Shown: positions 33,398 through 44,872 of the stretch, one piece after another
Numbering within the stretch: the first letter of the stretch is position 1
Layout: the number at the start of each line of letters is the position of its first letter
Assembly (NCBI RefSeq): GCF_014268935.2
Contig: NZ_JABWRJ020000004.1
Span: 310,001 to 374,000, forward strand
Source of the DNA: Pseudomonas peradeniyensis
GTDB taxonomy: Bacteria > Pseudomonadota > Gammaproteobacteria > Pseudomonadales > Pseudomonadaceae
Direction: 5' to 3'
Length of the DNA stretch: 64,000 nucleotides
Notes under the pieces: generated by a model
Databases searched by the model: none
The model's input: the letters and a program-made list of their open reading frames with translations, nothing else
Told to the model about the DNA's origin: nothing
Program-made: the position numbers and the translations under genes

Positions 33398-34030
33398 GTG
33401 AATACCGCACTGACCGCCACCTACGCCCTCACCGTCCTGCTGCTGATCGCCACGCCCGGTCCGGTGGTGGCCCTGATCGTCAACACCGCCGCCGCCTCGG
33501 GCTCGCGCAAGGCCCTGTTCACCGCGGTCGGCACCAACTGGGCTTCGCTGGTGCTGATCGGCGCGGCCGCCTGGATCATTCTCACCAGCGCGGCCATCGA
33601 CAAGACCTGGCTCAGCGCCATGAGCCTGCTGGGCTGCCTGTTCATCGGCTATATCGCCCTGGGCACCCTGCGCGAGGCGCTGCAGGCCCCGGTCGACAGC
33701 GCCCCGAAGGCCCCGACCAGCACGCAACCAGGCCGTGGCGGCCTGCTGCAGGGCTTCATGGTCGGCATCTCCAACCCCAAGGACATCATCTTCTTCATTG
33801 CCTTCTTCCCGCAGTTCATCCAGATCACCGAGTCGTTCGGCAAGAGCATGGTGGTGCTGTCGCTGTTGTGGATCGCCATCGATTTCGCCGTGCTCAGCCT
33901 GTACATCTTCGCCATCGGCAAGATCGCCTCGCCGCGCAGCAACCGTGTGATCAGCCTGGCCTCGGGCGTCGCCCTGCTGCTGATCGCCGCCGTCGGCCTG
34001 GCCTACAACCTCAAGGAGCTGGCCGCCTGA
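33398..34030 (+). CDS. LysE/RhtB family amino-acid exporter
   Basis: A 210-residue inner membrane exporter with six hydrophobic helices. Hallmarks are the N-terminal LLLIATPGPVVALIVNTAA and, after helix 3, the loop followed by GFMVGISNPKDIIFFIAFFPQFI. The family exports basic or neutral amino acids and derivatives. The start is GTG, only 2 bases after the YcgG-family stop, so the two are translationally coupled. Export of the modified amino acid made by its neighbour is a reasonable inference. Confidence 0.9.
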   Translation: MNTALTATYALTVLLLIATPGPVVALIVNTAAASGSRKALFTAVGTNWASLVLIGAAAWIILTSAAIDKTWLSAMSLLGCLFIGYIALGTLREALQAPVDSAPKAPTSTQPGRGGLLQGFMVGISNPKDIIFFIAFFPQFIQITESFGKSMVVLSLLWIAIDFAVLSLYIFAIGKIASPRSNRVISLASGVALLLIAAVGLAYNLKELAA

Positions 34031-34056
34031 GCCAATCCCGAAAAGAAGGAGCGCCC

Positions 34057-35157
34057 ATGACCCCGATCGACCCCGCCGCCACCGGCAGCATGGGCACATC
34101 CGACCCCCTGGCGCAGGATTACCAGCGTTTCCTGCAGTTGGGCAGCCGCCGCGCGCCGCACACGCTGTACGTGCACGAGCGCGGCTATCGCTCCGGCACC
34201 ATCAACACCGATGCCCTGGGAATGCGCTACAGCCATTGCGCCGGCAAGCGCTTCTCGGTGGCCGAGCGCGGTGGCGCGGCGCGGGTCAACCTGCTGGTGG
34301 GCGGCTCAACCGCCATGGGCATCGGCGCCAGCTCCGACGAGCACACCGTGGCCTCCTACCTGTCGGTACTGACTGGCGAGATCTGGCTGAGCCTTGCCGG
34401 TTGCGGCCTGAACGCCACCCAGGAATTGCTGATGTTCCTCACCCATCAGCACCGTTTCGGCCAGATCGGTCACGTGGTGGTACTCAGCGGCCTGAACACG
34501 CTGGCCCAGGAGGCCCTCGCCGAGGTCCTCGCCGGCGCGCAGGACCCGCACCGGGCACAGGCCTACCAGGATTTCCTAAATCGTTTCAACGAAGGCGTTC
34601 AGGCCCCCGGCGAGGTGCGCCGCGAATCGTTCTGGCAACGCCTGGGCCAGCTCCTGGCGCCGGCCCGGGAGGCACACTGGCCGCCAGTGGAACCGCTATC
34701 GAGCCCGGACAAGCGCCTGATCCGCGCCGCCGATGCCGTGGGCCGCACCCTGCGCCAGTGGGACCGCCTGCTGGCGGACGGCCACACCACCCTCACCTTC
34801 ATCCTGCAACCGCTGCTGCCCTGGTGCCGCGAGGCATTGCCCAGGGCGGAACAGGCCATGCTCGGCAAGCTTGAGCGCCAGCCGTCGAATTTCGACCGCC
34901 TGCTCGGCGACACCTTCGACAGCCAGCTGCACATGGCCTTCTTCCGCCGCATCAAGAGTCAGGCCGACCCGGTCCCCTGCTACGACATGAACAGCATGCT
35001 CAGCAGTTCGCCAGTGTTCGCCGAGCACCTGTTCGTCGACCGCCTGCACTTCAATGATTTGGGTAACAACGCACTGGCCAAGGTGATCACCGCCAAGCTG
35101 GGGCTGGCCCAGGAAAGACAGGCCCTGCGCAAGGTCGCGCCGATAAAGCTGGTCTGA
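34057..35157 (+). CDS. SGNH/GDSL-like hydrolase-fold protein
   Basis: A 366-residue cytosolic protein not assignable to a named enzyme. Order and spacing of motifs suggest the SGNH fold: VNLLVGGSTAMGIGASSDEHT (block I, Ser at the turn), SLAGCGLNATQELLMFL (Gly block), HVVVLSGLNTLAQEAL (Asn block) and VDRLHFNDLGNNALAKVI (Asp-x-x-His block). It is the third gene of the YcgG-LysE operon, 26 bases after LysE, with AAGGAG before the ATG. It might attach or remove an acyl group on the operon's product. No signal peptide is present. Confidence 0.65.
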   Translation: MTPIDPAATGSMGTSDPLAQDYQRFLQLGSRRAPHTLYVHERGYRSGTINTDALGMRYSHCAGKRFSVAERGGAARVNLLVGGSTAMGIGASSDEHTVASYLSVLTGEIWLSLAGCGLNATQELLMFLTHQHRFGQIGHVVVLSGLNTLAQEALAEVLAGAQDPHRAQAYQDFLNRFNEGVQAPGEVRRESFWQRLGQLLAPAREAHWPPVEPLSSPDKRLIRAADAVGRTLRQWDRLLADGHTTLTFILQPLLPWCREALPRAEQAMLGKLERQPSNFDRLLGDTFDSQLHMAFFRRIKSQADPVPCYDMNSMLSSSPVFAEHLFVDRLHFNDLGNNALAKVITAKLGLAQERQALRKVAPIKLV

Positions 35158-35248
35158 TGAGCGGACACCGGGCTTTCGGGGAAGGCACGCGGACGGATAG
35201 AATAGGCCGTCGTCGCTCCTGATTCGCCCGAGGCACCGTGTAACTGCC

Positions 35249-35974
35249 ATGACCATTCCCGCCGTCCCCTCGCTTCTGGCCCGTCCACGCGCCTGTCTGG
35301 TCGCGTCGTTGCCGTTGCTGCTGGCCGCCACAGGCGCCCAGGCCCTGGACGTGAACATCGACCCCCATGCCGACCTGCTCTATCGCCAGGCATTGCCGCT
35401 GCTCGAGCAGGCTGACAGCCAGGACGACGGCGCCAGCCCGCTGCGCACCGCCGGCGGCGACCCCGAGCTCAGCCGCCAAGGCCAGGCGATGGCCCACACG
35501 CTGCCAACGGCGGTGGCGCTGCTGAAGAGGTCCGTGGCCCTCGGCCACCCGGTGGCGCAGTACCGCCTGGCGCTGTACTACACCACCTATCTGCCGGCAG
35601 GACAGATCGCCGAGGCCGCCTGCCCGTTGCTGGAAGCCAGCCTCAAGCAAGGCTTCGCCCCGCCTGCACTGGCCATCGCCCACTGGTGTTCACCGTACAA
35701 TGCCAGCCCCGCCTACCGCGAGGCCCTGGAGGCGGTCCCCAGCATGGCCACCCTGTACGCCGCCTACTACCCCCAGCCGGCCACCCGCCTGGCGTGCAGC
35801 CGCACCCGCCCGCAAGGCCTGCAAATGCAGTGGGGGCGCCAGCGCGACTACCAGGCCGAGATCTACCGGCTGCTCGGTGAGCTCGACCCCCGCCAGCGCC
35901 AGGCCTTCCTGCAGAAGGCGGTGGAGATCAACGGCTGCGCGGCGGCGCAACAGCGCCTGACCAGCAACCGCTAA
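35249..35974 (+). CDS. secreted Sel1/TPR-like repeat protein, function unknown
   Basis: A 241-residue exported protein. Residues 1-33 form a signal peptide with an Arg-rich n-region (LLARPRACLVASLPLLLAAT, cleaved after GAQA). The mature part is helical with Sel1-like pairs: AVALLKRSVALGHPVAQYRLALYY and EAACPLLEASLKQGFAPPALAIA. Two Cys pairs could form periplasmic disulfides. It lies 91 bases after the SGNH-like gene and upstream of the DoxX gene. Its role is unknown. Confidence 0.7.
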   Translation: MTIPAVPSLLARPRACLVASLPLLLAATGAQALDVNIDPHADLLYRQALPLLEQADSQDDGASPLRTAGGDPELSRQGQAMAHTLPTAVALLKRSVALGHPVAQYRLALYYTTYLPAGQIAEAACPLLEASLKQGFAPPALAIAHWCSPYNASPAYREALEAVPSMATLYAAYYPQPATRLACSRTRPQGLQMQWGRQRDYQAEIYRLLGELDPRQRQAFLQKAVEINGCAAAQQRLTSNR

Positions 35975-35979
35975 GCCTC

Positions 35980-36000
35980 GCTACACAGCGATACATAAAC
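35980..36000. promoter_or_regulatory. candidate direct-repeat regulator site upstream of doxX
   Basis: TACACAGCGATACATAAAC, two TACA half-sites 10 bases apart, 102 bases before the DoxX start. It matches the element upstream of hvfA (16818-16838) at 17 of 19 positions. Confidence 0.35.
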
Positions 36001-36101
36001 CCATCGCTCCCGACACACTGCCGATACCCCACCTGCGCACACTCCCGCCACGACAGCGCGACGGCATCCCGCCGTTGCCGCCTACACCGGGAAGCCTGCC
36101 C

Positions 36102-36599
36102 ATGAAAGTCCTGCCCCTGTCCGCTGACGGGAAGCTGTTCAACACCCTCGACCACACCGGCAACTGGAGCGCCGACCTGCCGCTGCGCCTGTTCCTGGCC
36201 TGGGAGTTCTTCGAATCGGGCCTGGAGAAGTTCAACGGCGCCAACTGGTTCGCCGACCTGCAAGGCAGTTTTCCGTTCCCGTTCAACCTGCTGCCGGCGG
36301 ACCTCAACTGGCAGCTGTCGATGTGGGCCGAATTGATCTGCCCGCTGCTCCTGCTGTTGGGGCTCGGTACCCGGCTGGCCTCGGCGGTGCTGATGGTGGT
36401 GACGGTGGTGGCGATTGCCGCGGTGCACTGGCCGAGCCAGTGGTCGAGCCTGGCGGAACTGGGACGGGGGTATGCGATCACCGACCAGGGCTTTGGCAAC
36501 TTCAAGCTGCCGCTGATCTACCTGGTGGCGTTGTTGCCGTTGCTGTTGAAGGGGGCTGGAAGATTGAGCCTGGATCACTGGCTGTGGCGGCGGCGCTAA
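36102..36599 (+). CDS. DoxX family membrane protein (HvfX-like)
   Basis: A 165-residue inner membrane protein with four helices of the DoxX family. Motifs are LPLRLFLAWEFFESGLEKFNGANWF and the last helix PLIYLVALLPLLLKG. DoxX proteins of this kind often sit next to HvfA/HvfB/HvfC genes and are then called HvfX, with a suggested role in handling the copper-binding RiPP. Here the gene is unlinked (20 kb from hvfABC) but shares a candidate regulatory element with hvfA and adjoins the czc efflux genes. The start at 36102 follows GGAAGC. Assignment as HvfX rather than another DoxX is inference. Confidence 0.78.
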   Translation: MKVLPLSADGKLFNTLDHTGNWSADLPLRLFLAWEFFESGLEKFNGANWFADLQGSFPFPFNLLPADLNWQLSMWAELICPLLLLLGLGTRLASAVLMVVTVVAIAAVHWPSQWSSLAELGRGYAITDQGFGNFKLPLIYLVALLPLLLKGAGRLSLDHWLWRRR

Positions 36600-36603
36600 A
36601 ACC

Positions 36604-36665
36604 ATCGCGGGGCATGCCCGCTCCCACGAAGCGACACCTTCGTGGGAGCGGGCTTGCCCCGCGAT
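36604..36665. repeat. REP palindrome (GCGGGGC type)
   Basis: ATCGCGGGGCATGCCCGCTC and GCGGGCTTGCCCCGCGAT arms enclose an inner ACGAA/TTCGT stem. It lies between the convergent doxX and czcA genes. Confidence 0.88.
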
Positions 36666-36671
36666 AGGGCC

Positions 36672-39818
<3,147 letters not shown>

Positions 39819-39833
39819 GAATGGCGTCCCCGG

Positions 39834-41030
39834 TCAGTGGCTGTGTTCAGCCGAGCCTTTGCCCAGCTCGGACTTGAGGACGAAGCTGCCGGCGGCGGCA
39901 ACCACGGTGCCGGCGGCCAGCCCTTCGCGCACTTCCACCTGGCCGGCGTCGCGACGCCCGGTCTTCACCGGGCGGGCCTCAAAGCCCTCGTCGGTGCGGG
40001 CGAACACCACGGTCTGCTCTTCCCAGGTCTGCAGGGCGCTTTCCGGCACCACCACGGCGGCGTCGAAACGCTCGACGGTGACCGCGATGTTGACAAACAG
40101 CCCGGGGCGCCAGGCGCCATTGGGGTTGGCCAGGGTGGCGCGCACGGTGGCGGCGCGGTTCTGCTCGCCGAGCAGGCTGCCGACGTAGTTGACCTTGCCT
40201 TCCACCTGGGCACCGAGGTCCGGCGCGCTGACGGTGACGCCACGGCCGCTGACTACTTTGTCCAGGTCGCGTGGAGCAACGGCGAAGGTGGCCCAGACCC
40301 GACTGAGGTCAGACAGCGTGAAAGCGTTGCTGGTCTCGTCCACCACCTCGCCCACGGTCAGGTGCTTTTCAACCACCACCGCGTCAAACGGCGCGCGCAA
40401 CTCGTAACGGTTGCCCTTGCCGGCCGGTGCCACGGCGGCGACTTTCTGCCCGGCGTTGGCGGCGGCGATCTCGGCCTCCTGCAGCGCCTGGCGGGCCTGG
40501 AGGTAGTCCTGTTCGGCGCTGATGCGCTCCTGCCACAGCTGCTTCTCGCGCTCGAAGGTCAGGCGCGCCAGTTCCAGGCGGCGCTGGGCGGCCTGCTGCT
40601 CGCTGCGCAGTTCGGAAATCTGCTGGCTGGCGATCACCGCCAGCACCTGGCCGCGCTTGACCGCCTGGCCCAGCTCGGCCTGCACCGACTCGACCACGCC
40701 GGGAACGCGGGGCACCACGTGGGCGGTGCGGTCCTCGTCGAAGCGGATCTCGCCGGGGAAGCTGATGGCGGTGCCCAGGGTGCGCGGGCCGGCGGTGGCC
40801 AGCTGCACGCCAGCGGCCTGGATCTGCTCGGCGGAGAGGTGCAGCTGGCCCTCCTCGTCGGCATGTTCCTCTGCCTTTCCTTCTTCATGGCCATGGCCTT
40901 CCTCGCCATGGTCGTCGTGCTGGGCCTGGTCGCTACCGGCCTTGCCGAGGGTGCCGGTCCAGGCCGCGCCACCGAGGCCGAGAATGGCCAGGGCAGCGGC
41001 GAGGATGGCGAGCTTGCGTGGGTTGGTCAT
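39834..41030 (-). CDS. czcB: heavy-metal RND membrane fusion protein, CzcB family
   Basis: A 398-residue periplasmic adaptor linking CzcA to CzcC. It starts with a membrane anchor (LAILAAALAILGLGGAAWTG) followed by a His/Glu/Asp-rich segment (QHDDHGEEGHGHEEGKAEEH), a plausible metal-collecting region. Then come the barrel-sandwich halves (FDEDRTAHVVPRVPGVVESV and LRAPFDAVVVEKHLTVGEVV), separated by a coiled-coil hairpin, and the beta-barrel domain. The C-terminus SAEHSH adds two more histidines. It lies between czcC (REP in the gap) and czcA. Confidence 0.95.
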   Translation of the reverse strand: MTNPRKLAILAAALAILGLGGAAWTGTLGKAGSDQAQHDDHGEEGHGHEEGKAEEHADEEGQLHLSAEQIQAAGVQLATAGPRTLGTAISFPGEIRFDEDRTAHVVPRVPGVVESVQAELGQAVKRGQVLAVIASQQISELRSEQQAAQRRLELARLTFEREKQLWQERISAEQDYLQARQALQEAEIAAANAGQKVAAVAPAGKGNRYELRAPFDAVVVEKHLTVGEVVDETSNAFTLSDLSRVWATFAVAPRDLDKVVSGRGVTVSAPDLGAQVEGKVNYVGSLLGEQNRAATVRATLANPNGAWRPGLFVNIAVTVERFDAAVVVPESALQTWEEQTVVFARTDEGFEARPVKTGRRDAGQVEVREGLAAGTVVAAAGSFVLKSELGKGSAEHSH

Positions 41031-41066
41031 TGTTGCTCCTGCTGGAAAAGTCGTTGCAGTTCAGGG

Positions 41067-41128
41067 CCCATCGCGGGGCAAGCCCGCTCCCACGGGAATG
41101 CGTGGAAGCGGGCTTGCCCCGCGATGGG
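41067..41128. repeat. REP palindrome between czcB and czcC
   Basis: CCCATCGCGGGGCAAGCCCG and complementary arm CGGGCTTGCCCCGCGATGGG. It sits inside the czcCBA transcript and may let czcC mRNA outlast the downstream part. Confidence 0.88.
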
Positions 41129-41135
41129 TCGAGGC

Positions 41136-42338
41136 TCAAAGCTCGCCGTAGATCCGCTCCACCTGCGCCCGGGCATCGGTCGCCTGGGCCAGCGCCTCGA
41201 GGTACAGCCCGCGTGCCTCGATCAGCGTGCGCTGGGCATCGAGCACATCGAGGAAGGCGAACTTGCCCATCTCGAAGCCTCGGGTGGCGGTGTCCACCGC
41301 CTGCTGGGCGGCGGGCAGGATGGTGCGGTCGTAGGCCTGGACCTCACCCATGGCCGTGCCCCACTGCTCCAGGGCGCTGCGGGTTTCGCTGCGCAGGCGC
41401 AGATCCACGGCGTTGCGCAGGTCGCGGGCCTGGTCGGCGCGGCGGGCGGCGGCCAGCACATTGCCCTGGTTGCGGTCGAACAGCGGCAGCGGCATCGACA
41501 GCCCGACCACGTTGACCCGCTCACGCTCCTCGCGGCTGTACTGGCTGCCCAGGCTGACGGTCAGGTTGGGAATGCGCTGGGCCTTCTCGGAGCCGAGGCT
41601 GGCATCGCCACGCTCGATCTGCGCCGCGGCCAGGCGCCATTCGGCGGTCTGCTCGACCTTGGCCAGCAGGGGCTCGCTCTGCGGCGCCGGGCCGGGCGAG
41701 AGGTTGCTCGCGTCGAGCCGCTCGAAGCGGGCCTCGGCACTGCCCGTCAGGCGCGCCAGGGCCTGGTTGGCGACGCCACGTTCGGTGCGCGCCCGACGCA
41801 CCGCTGCCTCGGCCTGGGCCAGCTGGACCTGGGCACGGGTGGCCTCCACCGGCGAGGACTGCCCGGCCCGCACCCGCCCTTCCACCACCCGCAGGCCGCG
41901 TTCGGTCAGCGCCTGCGACTGTTGTGCCAGATCCAGCGCGGTCTGTGCCCGCAAGGCGGCATGGAAGGCCTGGATCACATCGGCGCGCAGGCTGTTGCGC
42001 TGGCGTTCGAGCTCCAGCCGGGCGATCGCCTGGCCGGCCTCGGCGACTTCGATCCGCGCGCCGCGCTTGCCGCCCAGCTCCAGGGCCTGGCTGAGGGTCA
42101 CGGTGGTGGTGCTGGTGTCGCGGCGGGTGTCCTCGACCTCCCAGGACAGCTCTGGGTTGGGGATCAGCCCGGCCTGGCGGCGCTCGCCCTCGGCGATGCC
42201 GATCTCGCGGCCGATGGCGGCGAAGTCCGGGTTCTGGGCGAAGGCGGCGTCGAGCGCCTGGTCCAGGCTCAGGCCCTGGGCACCGGCGGGGCCGGCCAGC
42301 AACAGGCAGAGCAAGGCGATCTTGCGGGGGATGGGCAC
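41136..42338 (-). CDS. czcC: outer membrane channel of metal efflux system, CzcC family
   Basis: A 400-residue TolC-like outer membrane factor. With a GTG start at 42338 (GAGGA 8 bases upstream) it begins MPIPRKIALLCLLLAGPAGA, a signal peptide. A TTG start seven codons earlier is possible. Two OEP repeats follow (SLDQALDAAFAQNPDFAAIG and the matching C-terminal ALEQWGTAMGEVQAYDRTIL, FAFLDVLDAQRTLIEARGLYLEAL). It is first in the czcCBA operon. A perfect 18-base palindrome at 42421-42438 lies 83 bases upstream and probably binds the metal-responsive regulator. Confidence 0.92.
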   Translation of the reverse strand: MPIPRKIALLCLLLAGPAGAQGLSLDQALDAAFAQNPDFAAIGREIGIAEGERRQAGLIPNPELSWEVEDTRRDTSTTTVTLSQALELGGKRGARIEVAEAGQAIARLELERQRNSLRADVIQAFHAALRAQTALDLAQQSQALTERGLRVVEGRVRAGQSSPVEATRAQVQLAQAEAAVRRARTERGVANQALARLTGSAEARFERLDASNLSPGPAPQSEPLLAKVEQTAEWRLAAAQIERGDASLGSEKAQRIPNLTVSLGSQYSREERERVNVVGLSMPLPLFDRNQGNVLAAARRADQARDLRNAVDLRLRSETRSALEQWGTAMGEVQAYDRTILPAAQQAVDTATRGFEMGKFAFLDVLDAQRTLIEARGLYLEALAQATDARAQVERIYGEL

Positions 42339-42420
42339 GGCGGAAGTCCTCGTCGACAAGCGGCGGAATGCTTTGGCGAGGGACTTTAGGCAGGGGTGGT
42401 TATCGGGGGGGTGGCGGGAA

Positions 42421-42438
42421 GATTACAATTTTGTAATC
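42421..42438. promoter_or_regulatory. candidate metal-responsive operator of czcCBA
   Basis: GATTACAATTTTGTAATC is a perfect inverted repeat 83 bases upstream of czcC. Its TTACA/TGTAA halves fit CopR/CzcR-type response regulators; the regulator gene is not in the window. Confidence 0.55.
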
Positions 42439-42537
42439 AGGGATGCCGAGGGTGGATCGCCTTGAAATGAGGGTCTTTCAGGGTGTTCGGCGACAGGGTT
42501 GCAGCGCCTGTGAGATCGAGCGCCGCCCGCGCGGCGC

Positions 42538-42562
42538 ATCGCGGCGCAAGGCCGCTCCTACA
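42538..42562. repeat. half REP (TGTAGGAGCGG type)
   Basis: ATCGCGGCGCAAGGCCGCTC continuing to CTACA corresponds to one arm of the REP type seen complete at 5151-5212. Confidence 0.6.
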
Positions 42563-42652
42563 TCTGTTTCGGGCCAGTTACTCCTGTGAGGGTACCGCTG
42601 CCCGCCTCGAAAGCCACCTGCAAACACTTGCCAGCAGGTCAATGTCGAAATA

Positions 42653-42668
42653 CTGTATGCATAAACAG
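42653..42668 (+). promoter_or_regulatory. LexA (SOS) box
   Basis: CTGTATGCATAAACAG matches the LexA consensus CTG-N10-CAG with the extended CTGT/ACAG ends. It ends 17 bases before the ATG at 42686 and overlaps a plausible promoter (TTGCCA at 42628, 17-base spacer, TACTGT at 42651). Confidence 0.75.
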
Positions 42669-42685
42669 TTAAATCGGACCACCCC

Positions 42686-43906
42686 ATGCAGCTCATCGCC
42701 AAGCTCGGCATCCTCGCCGACGCCGCCAAGTACGACGCGTCCTGCGCCAGCAGCGGCGCCCCCAAGCGCAGCTCCCGTGGTCGCGACGGCCTCGGCGCCA
42801 CCGACGGCATGGGCATCTGCCACAGCTACACCCCCGACGGGCGCTGCGTGTCGCTGCTCAAGGTACTGCTGACCAACTTCTGCCTGTACGACTGCCAGTA
42901 CTGCGTCAACCGCCGCTCCAGCAACGTGCCGCGGGCGCGCTTCAGCCCCGAGGAAGTGGTGCGCCTGACCTTGGACTTCTACCGGCGCAACTGCATCAGC
43001 GGCCTTTTTCTCAGCTCCGGCATCATCCGCTCGGCCGACTACACCATGGAGCAGTTGATCCGGGTGGCCAGCCTGCTGCGCGAGGAGCATGGCTTTCGCG
43101 GCTACATCCACCTCAAGACCATCCCCGACGCCGATCCGTTGCTGATCGAGGAAGCCGGGCGCCTGGCCGACCGCCTGAGCGTGAACATCGAGCTGCCCAC
43201 CGACGCCAGCCTCGAACGCCTGGCCCCGGAAAAACGCGCCAGCACCATCCGCCAGGCCATGAGCGTGATCCACCACGGCCAGCAGGCCGTCGCCGGTGAA
43301 CCACGGGCACCCCGCTTCACCCCCGCCGGGCAGAGCACCCAGGTCATCGTCGGCGCCGACGCCACCGACGACAGCGCCCTGCTGCGCAACGCCGAGTCGC
43401 TGTACCAGGGCTATGGCCTCAGGCGCGTCTACTACTCCGCCTTCAGCCCGATCCCCGACAGCCCGTCCAGCGTGCCCCTGGCCGCCCCGCCGCTGCTGCG
43501 CGAACACCGCCTGTACCAGGCCGACTTCCTCCTGCGCGGCTACGGCTACAAGGCCGGCGAGCTGCTGGGCGAAACCGGCAACCTGGCCCTGGACATCGAC
43601 CCCAAGCTGGCCTGGGCGCTGGCCAACCGCGAAGTATTCCCACTCGACGTCAACCGCGCCGAGCCAGCCCTGCTGGCGCGCATCCCCGGCATTGGCCTGC
43701 GCAGCGTGCAGCGCCTGGTGGCCCTGCGTCGCGAGCGGCGCATCCGCTACGACGACCTGATCCAGTTGCGCTGCGTGCTGGACAAGGCCCGCCCGTTCAT
43801 CGTCACCAGCGACTACCGCCCGGCCCAGGCCGAGCTGCGCAGCGGCCTGCTGCGCGCCCGCCTGCGCGAACCCCAGGCACCGGTGCAGATGGGCCTGTGG
43901 GGATGA
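42686..43906 (+). CDS. putative DNA modification/repair radical SAM protein
   Basis: A 406-residue radical SAM enzyme. The cluster cysteines are Cys66, Cys70 and Cys73 in FCLYDCQYC. Family sequences around it include GMGICHSYTPDGRCVSLLKV and SGLFLSSGIIRSADYTMEQL. The C-terminus has a helix-hairpin-helix DNA-binding motif (RAEPALLARIPGIGLRSVQR, LVALR). It matches the family described as a putative DNA modification/repair radical SAM protein, which always pairs with the type of gene found next: the stop overlaps the partner's start as ATGA. The LexA box at 42653 supports a role in DNA damage. The reaction is unknown. Confidence 0.9.
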   Translation: MQLIAKLGILADAAKYDASCASSGAPKRSSRGRDGLGATDGMGICHSYTPDGRCVSLLKVLLTNFCLYDCQYCVNRRSSNVPRARFSPEEVVRLTLDFYRRNCISGLFLSSGIIRSADYTMEQLIRVASLLREEHGFRGYIHLKTIPDADPLLIEEAGRLADRLSVNIELPTDASLERLAPEKRASTIRQAMSVIHHGQQAVAGEPRAPRFTPAGQSTQVIVGADATDDSALLRNAESLYQGYGLRRVYYSAFSPIPDSPSSVPLAAPPLLREHRLYQADFLLRGYGYKAGELLGETGNLALDIDPKLAWALANREVFPLDVNRAEPALLARIPGIGLRSVQRLVALRRERRIRYDDLIQLRCVLDKARPFIVTSDYRPAQAELRSGLLRARLREPQAPVQMGLWG

Positions 43907-44766
43907 TCGCGCTGGACTGCGGCGATGACTTCGCCACGTGGCGCGACCAGGCGCGGCAACTGCTCGGCCATGGCATCGACCCGGCCACGGTGACCTGGGG
44001 CCAGGCGCGAATGGACGACCTGCTGGCCGTGCCCACGCCCCTGCCCGCCGGCACCGGTCCGTTCCGCGCCCGCGTGCCGGCGGCGCTGCTGGCCCAGTTG
44101 GAACAGGCCGGTCGCTACCGCGGCGAGCAACGCTGGAACCTGTTGTACGAAGTGCTGTGGCGCGTCGCCCATGGCGATCGCACCGCCATGCTCGCCGGCG
44201 ACCGCCTGGGCAGCGAGATGCAGCGGCGCATCCGCCAGGTCGGCCGCGAAGCCCATCACCTGCATGCCTTCGTGCGCTTCGTGCCACTGCCCGAGGCACT
44301 GGCCGAGCAGTTGCAACTGGACCTGGTGGCCTACCACGAACCGGCCCACGACATCCTCGACAGCGCCTGCGGGCATTTTGCCGATCGCCTGGGGCGTCAG
44401 CGCTGGCTGATCGCCACGCCCCTCGATGGCGTGCGCTTCGACGGCCAGCACCTGGACTACCGACGCCAATGCCCGGAGCAATGGCGGCAGTGGGCGCGCA
44501 ACGCCGAGGACCCCGATGCCGAGCTGTGGCTGGCCTACTACCGGCACGCCTTCAACCCCGCCCGGCTCAACCCCGGCGCCTTGCGCCAGCACCTGCCCGG
44601 GCGCTTCTTGCGTCACCTGCCGGAGGGCCCGCTGATCCCCGAGCTGGTCGGCCAGGCGCGACATGGCAAACAGCGCGACGGGCAGGCGCTGGAGGTCGGA
44701 CGCCAGCGTGGTAAACGGATTGCCTCAGGGAGCCACTCAACCAATCCAAATGAATTGAATTTGTGA
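43903..44766 (+). CDS. partner DNA metabolism/repair protein of the radical SAM enzyme
   Basis: A 287-residue protein of the family (TIGR03915-like) found paired with the radical SAM DNA repair protein. Visible features: RIRQVGREAHHLHAFVRFVPLPEAL, VAYHEPAHDILDSACGHFADRL and the conserved WLIATPLDGVRFDG segment in the middle; family members commonly carry a uracil-DNA-glycosylase-like domain behind this region, and this one ends sooner. The ATG at 43903 overlaps the upstream stop (ATGA). An in-frame GTG two codons earlier is possible. The pair is presumably expressed from the LexA-controlled promoter. Biochemistry is unknown. Confidence 0.85.
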   Translation: MIALDCGDDFATWRDQARQLLGHGIDPATVTWGQARMDDLLAVPTPLPAGTGPFRARVPAALLAQLEQAGRYRGEQRWNLLYEVLWRVAHGDRTAMLAGDRLGSEMQRRIRQVGREAHHLHAFVRFVPLPEALAEQLQLDLVAYHEPAHDILDSACGHFADRLGRQRWLIATPLDGVRFDGQHLDYRRQCPEQWRQWARNAEDPDAELWLAYYRHAFNPARLNPGALRQHLPGRFLRHLPEGPLIPELVGQARHGKQRDGQALEVGRQRGKRIASGSHSTNPNELNL

Positions 44767-44828
44767 AAAATTCATCATTTTCAGCTTTGAATGCATTGTT
44801 GCAAGCCTGACAATCCGACACACTTATT

Positions 44829-44847
44829 GCTAATTATTCTCATAAGC
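44829..44847. promoter_or_regulatory. candidate Fur box of the siderophore receptor
   Basis: GCTAATTATTCTCATAAGC matches the 19-base Fur consensus at 13 positions. It lies 26 bases before the receptor start at 44873. Confidence 0.6.
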
Positions 44848-44872
44848 ACTAGCAATAAGGATAAAGCCCGGC

